Positions 61,942 to 62,000 of a stretch of 62,000 nt of DNA are shown here, piece by piece. The position numbers were made by a program, and so were the translations under genes. The first letter of the stretch is position 1. Each line of letters begins with the position of its first letter. The notes under the pieces were generated by a model. That model made no database searches. It saw only the letters and a program-made list of their open reading frames with translations, and was not told the DNA's origin. Location of the stretch: contig NC_135570.1 in NCBI RefSeq assembly GCF_964340395.1, positions 11,340,322-11,402,321 of the forward strand. Reading direction: 5' to 3'. Source of the stretch: Glandiceps talaboti (lineage: Eukaryota; Hemichordata; Enteropneusta; Spengelidae).

Positions 61942-62000
61942 TACCTTGGTATTCGATAGGGACATTATTGGTCATAACTGCACAGTTCAGGTGTGTTGAG

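Overview
This is a nuclear, intron-rich animal genome window. It is AT-rich, all coding sequence sits in short exons with canonical GT-AG junctions, and the introns and intergenic DNA are full of microsatellites, minisatellites, short inverted-repeat (MITE-like) elements and tRNA-derived SINE-like repeats. The three recognisable genes are bilaterian housekeeping or signalling genes. Protein divergence from the vertebrate versions and the repeat content suggest a marine invertebrate (lophotrochozoan or invertebrate deuterostome). I cannot fix the phylum from this sequence alone.

Layout. (1) 1-3708, minus strand: the first three coding exons of dynactin subunit 4 (DCTN4/p62); the gene continues past the left edge. 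(2) 3709-4074: a 366-bp head-to-head intergenic interval, presumably a bidirectional promoter. (3) 4075-7336, plus strand: a complete four-exon BOLA1-like gene (154 aa) with an apparent mitochondrial presequence and a 4-codon upstream ORF whose stop overlaps the main ATG. (4) 7337-12686: about 5.3 kb between convergent 3' ends, holding tandem repeats, CA-rich DNA and SINE-like sequence. (5) 12687-39008, minus strand: a RASGEF1-family Ras/Rap guanine exchange factor. Thirteen coding exons were reconstructed with exact in-phase junctions (480 aa from the first in-frame ATG). A 17.8-kb intron separates the N-terminal exon from the rest, and candidate upstream or alternative 5' exons lie near 56.4 and 61.2 kb. 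(6) 39009-62000: almost certainly the 5' intron(s) of RASGEF1, with no further recognisable coding sequence.

The genes do not form a pathway: DCTN4 is a dynein-adaptor subunit, BOLA1 a mitochondrial iron-sulfur/redox factor and RASGEF1 a small-GTPase activator. The most interesting new material is non-coding. It includes a family of very short TIR elements (TIR about TAGTCTGGAT, several copies with near-identical 9-bp flanking duplications), a second TIR family with CAGTGTTTTTGC ends, perfect or near-perfect DR1 nuclear-receptor-type sites around and in RASGEF1, an octamer/TAATTA tandem array, a long CA repeat about 60 nt downstream of a RASGEF1 5' splice site, and a splice acceptor embedded in a pyrimidine-rich minisatellite in BOLA1. 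I found no CRISPR array, operon, rRNA gene, intact tRNA gene or autonomous transposon, and nothing I would call a new protein system.
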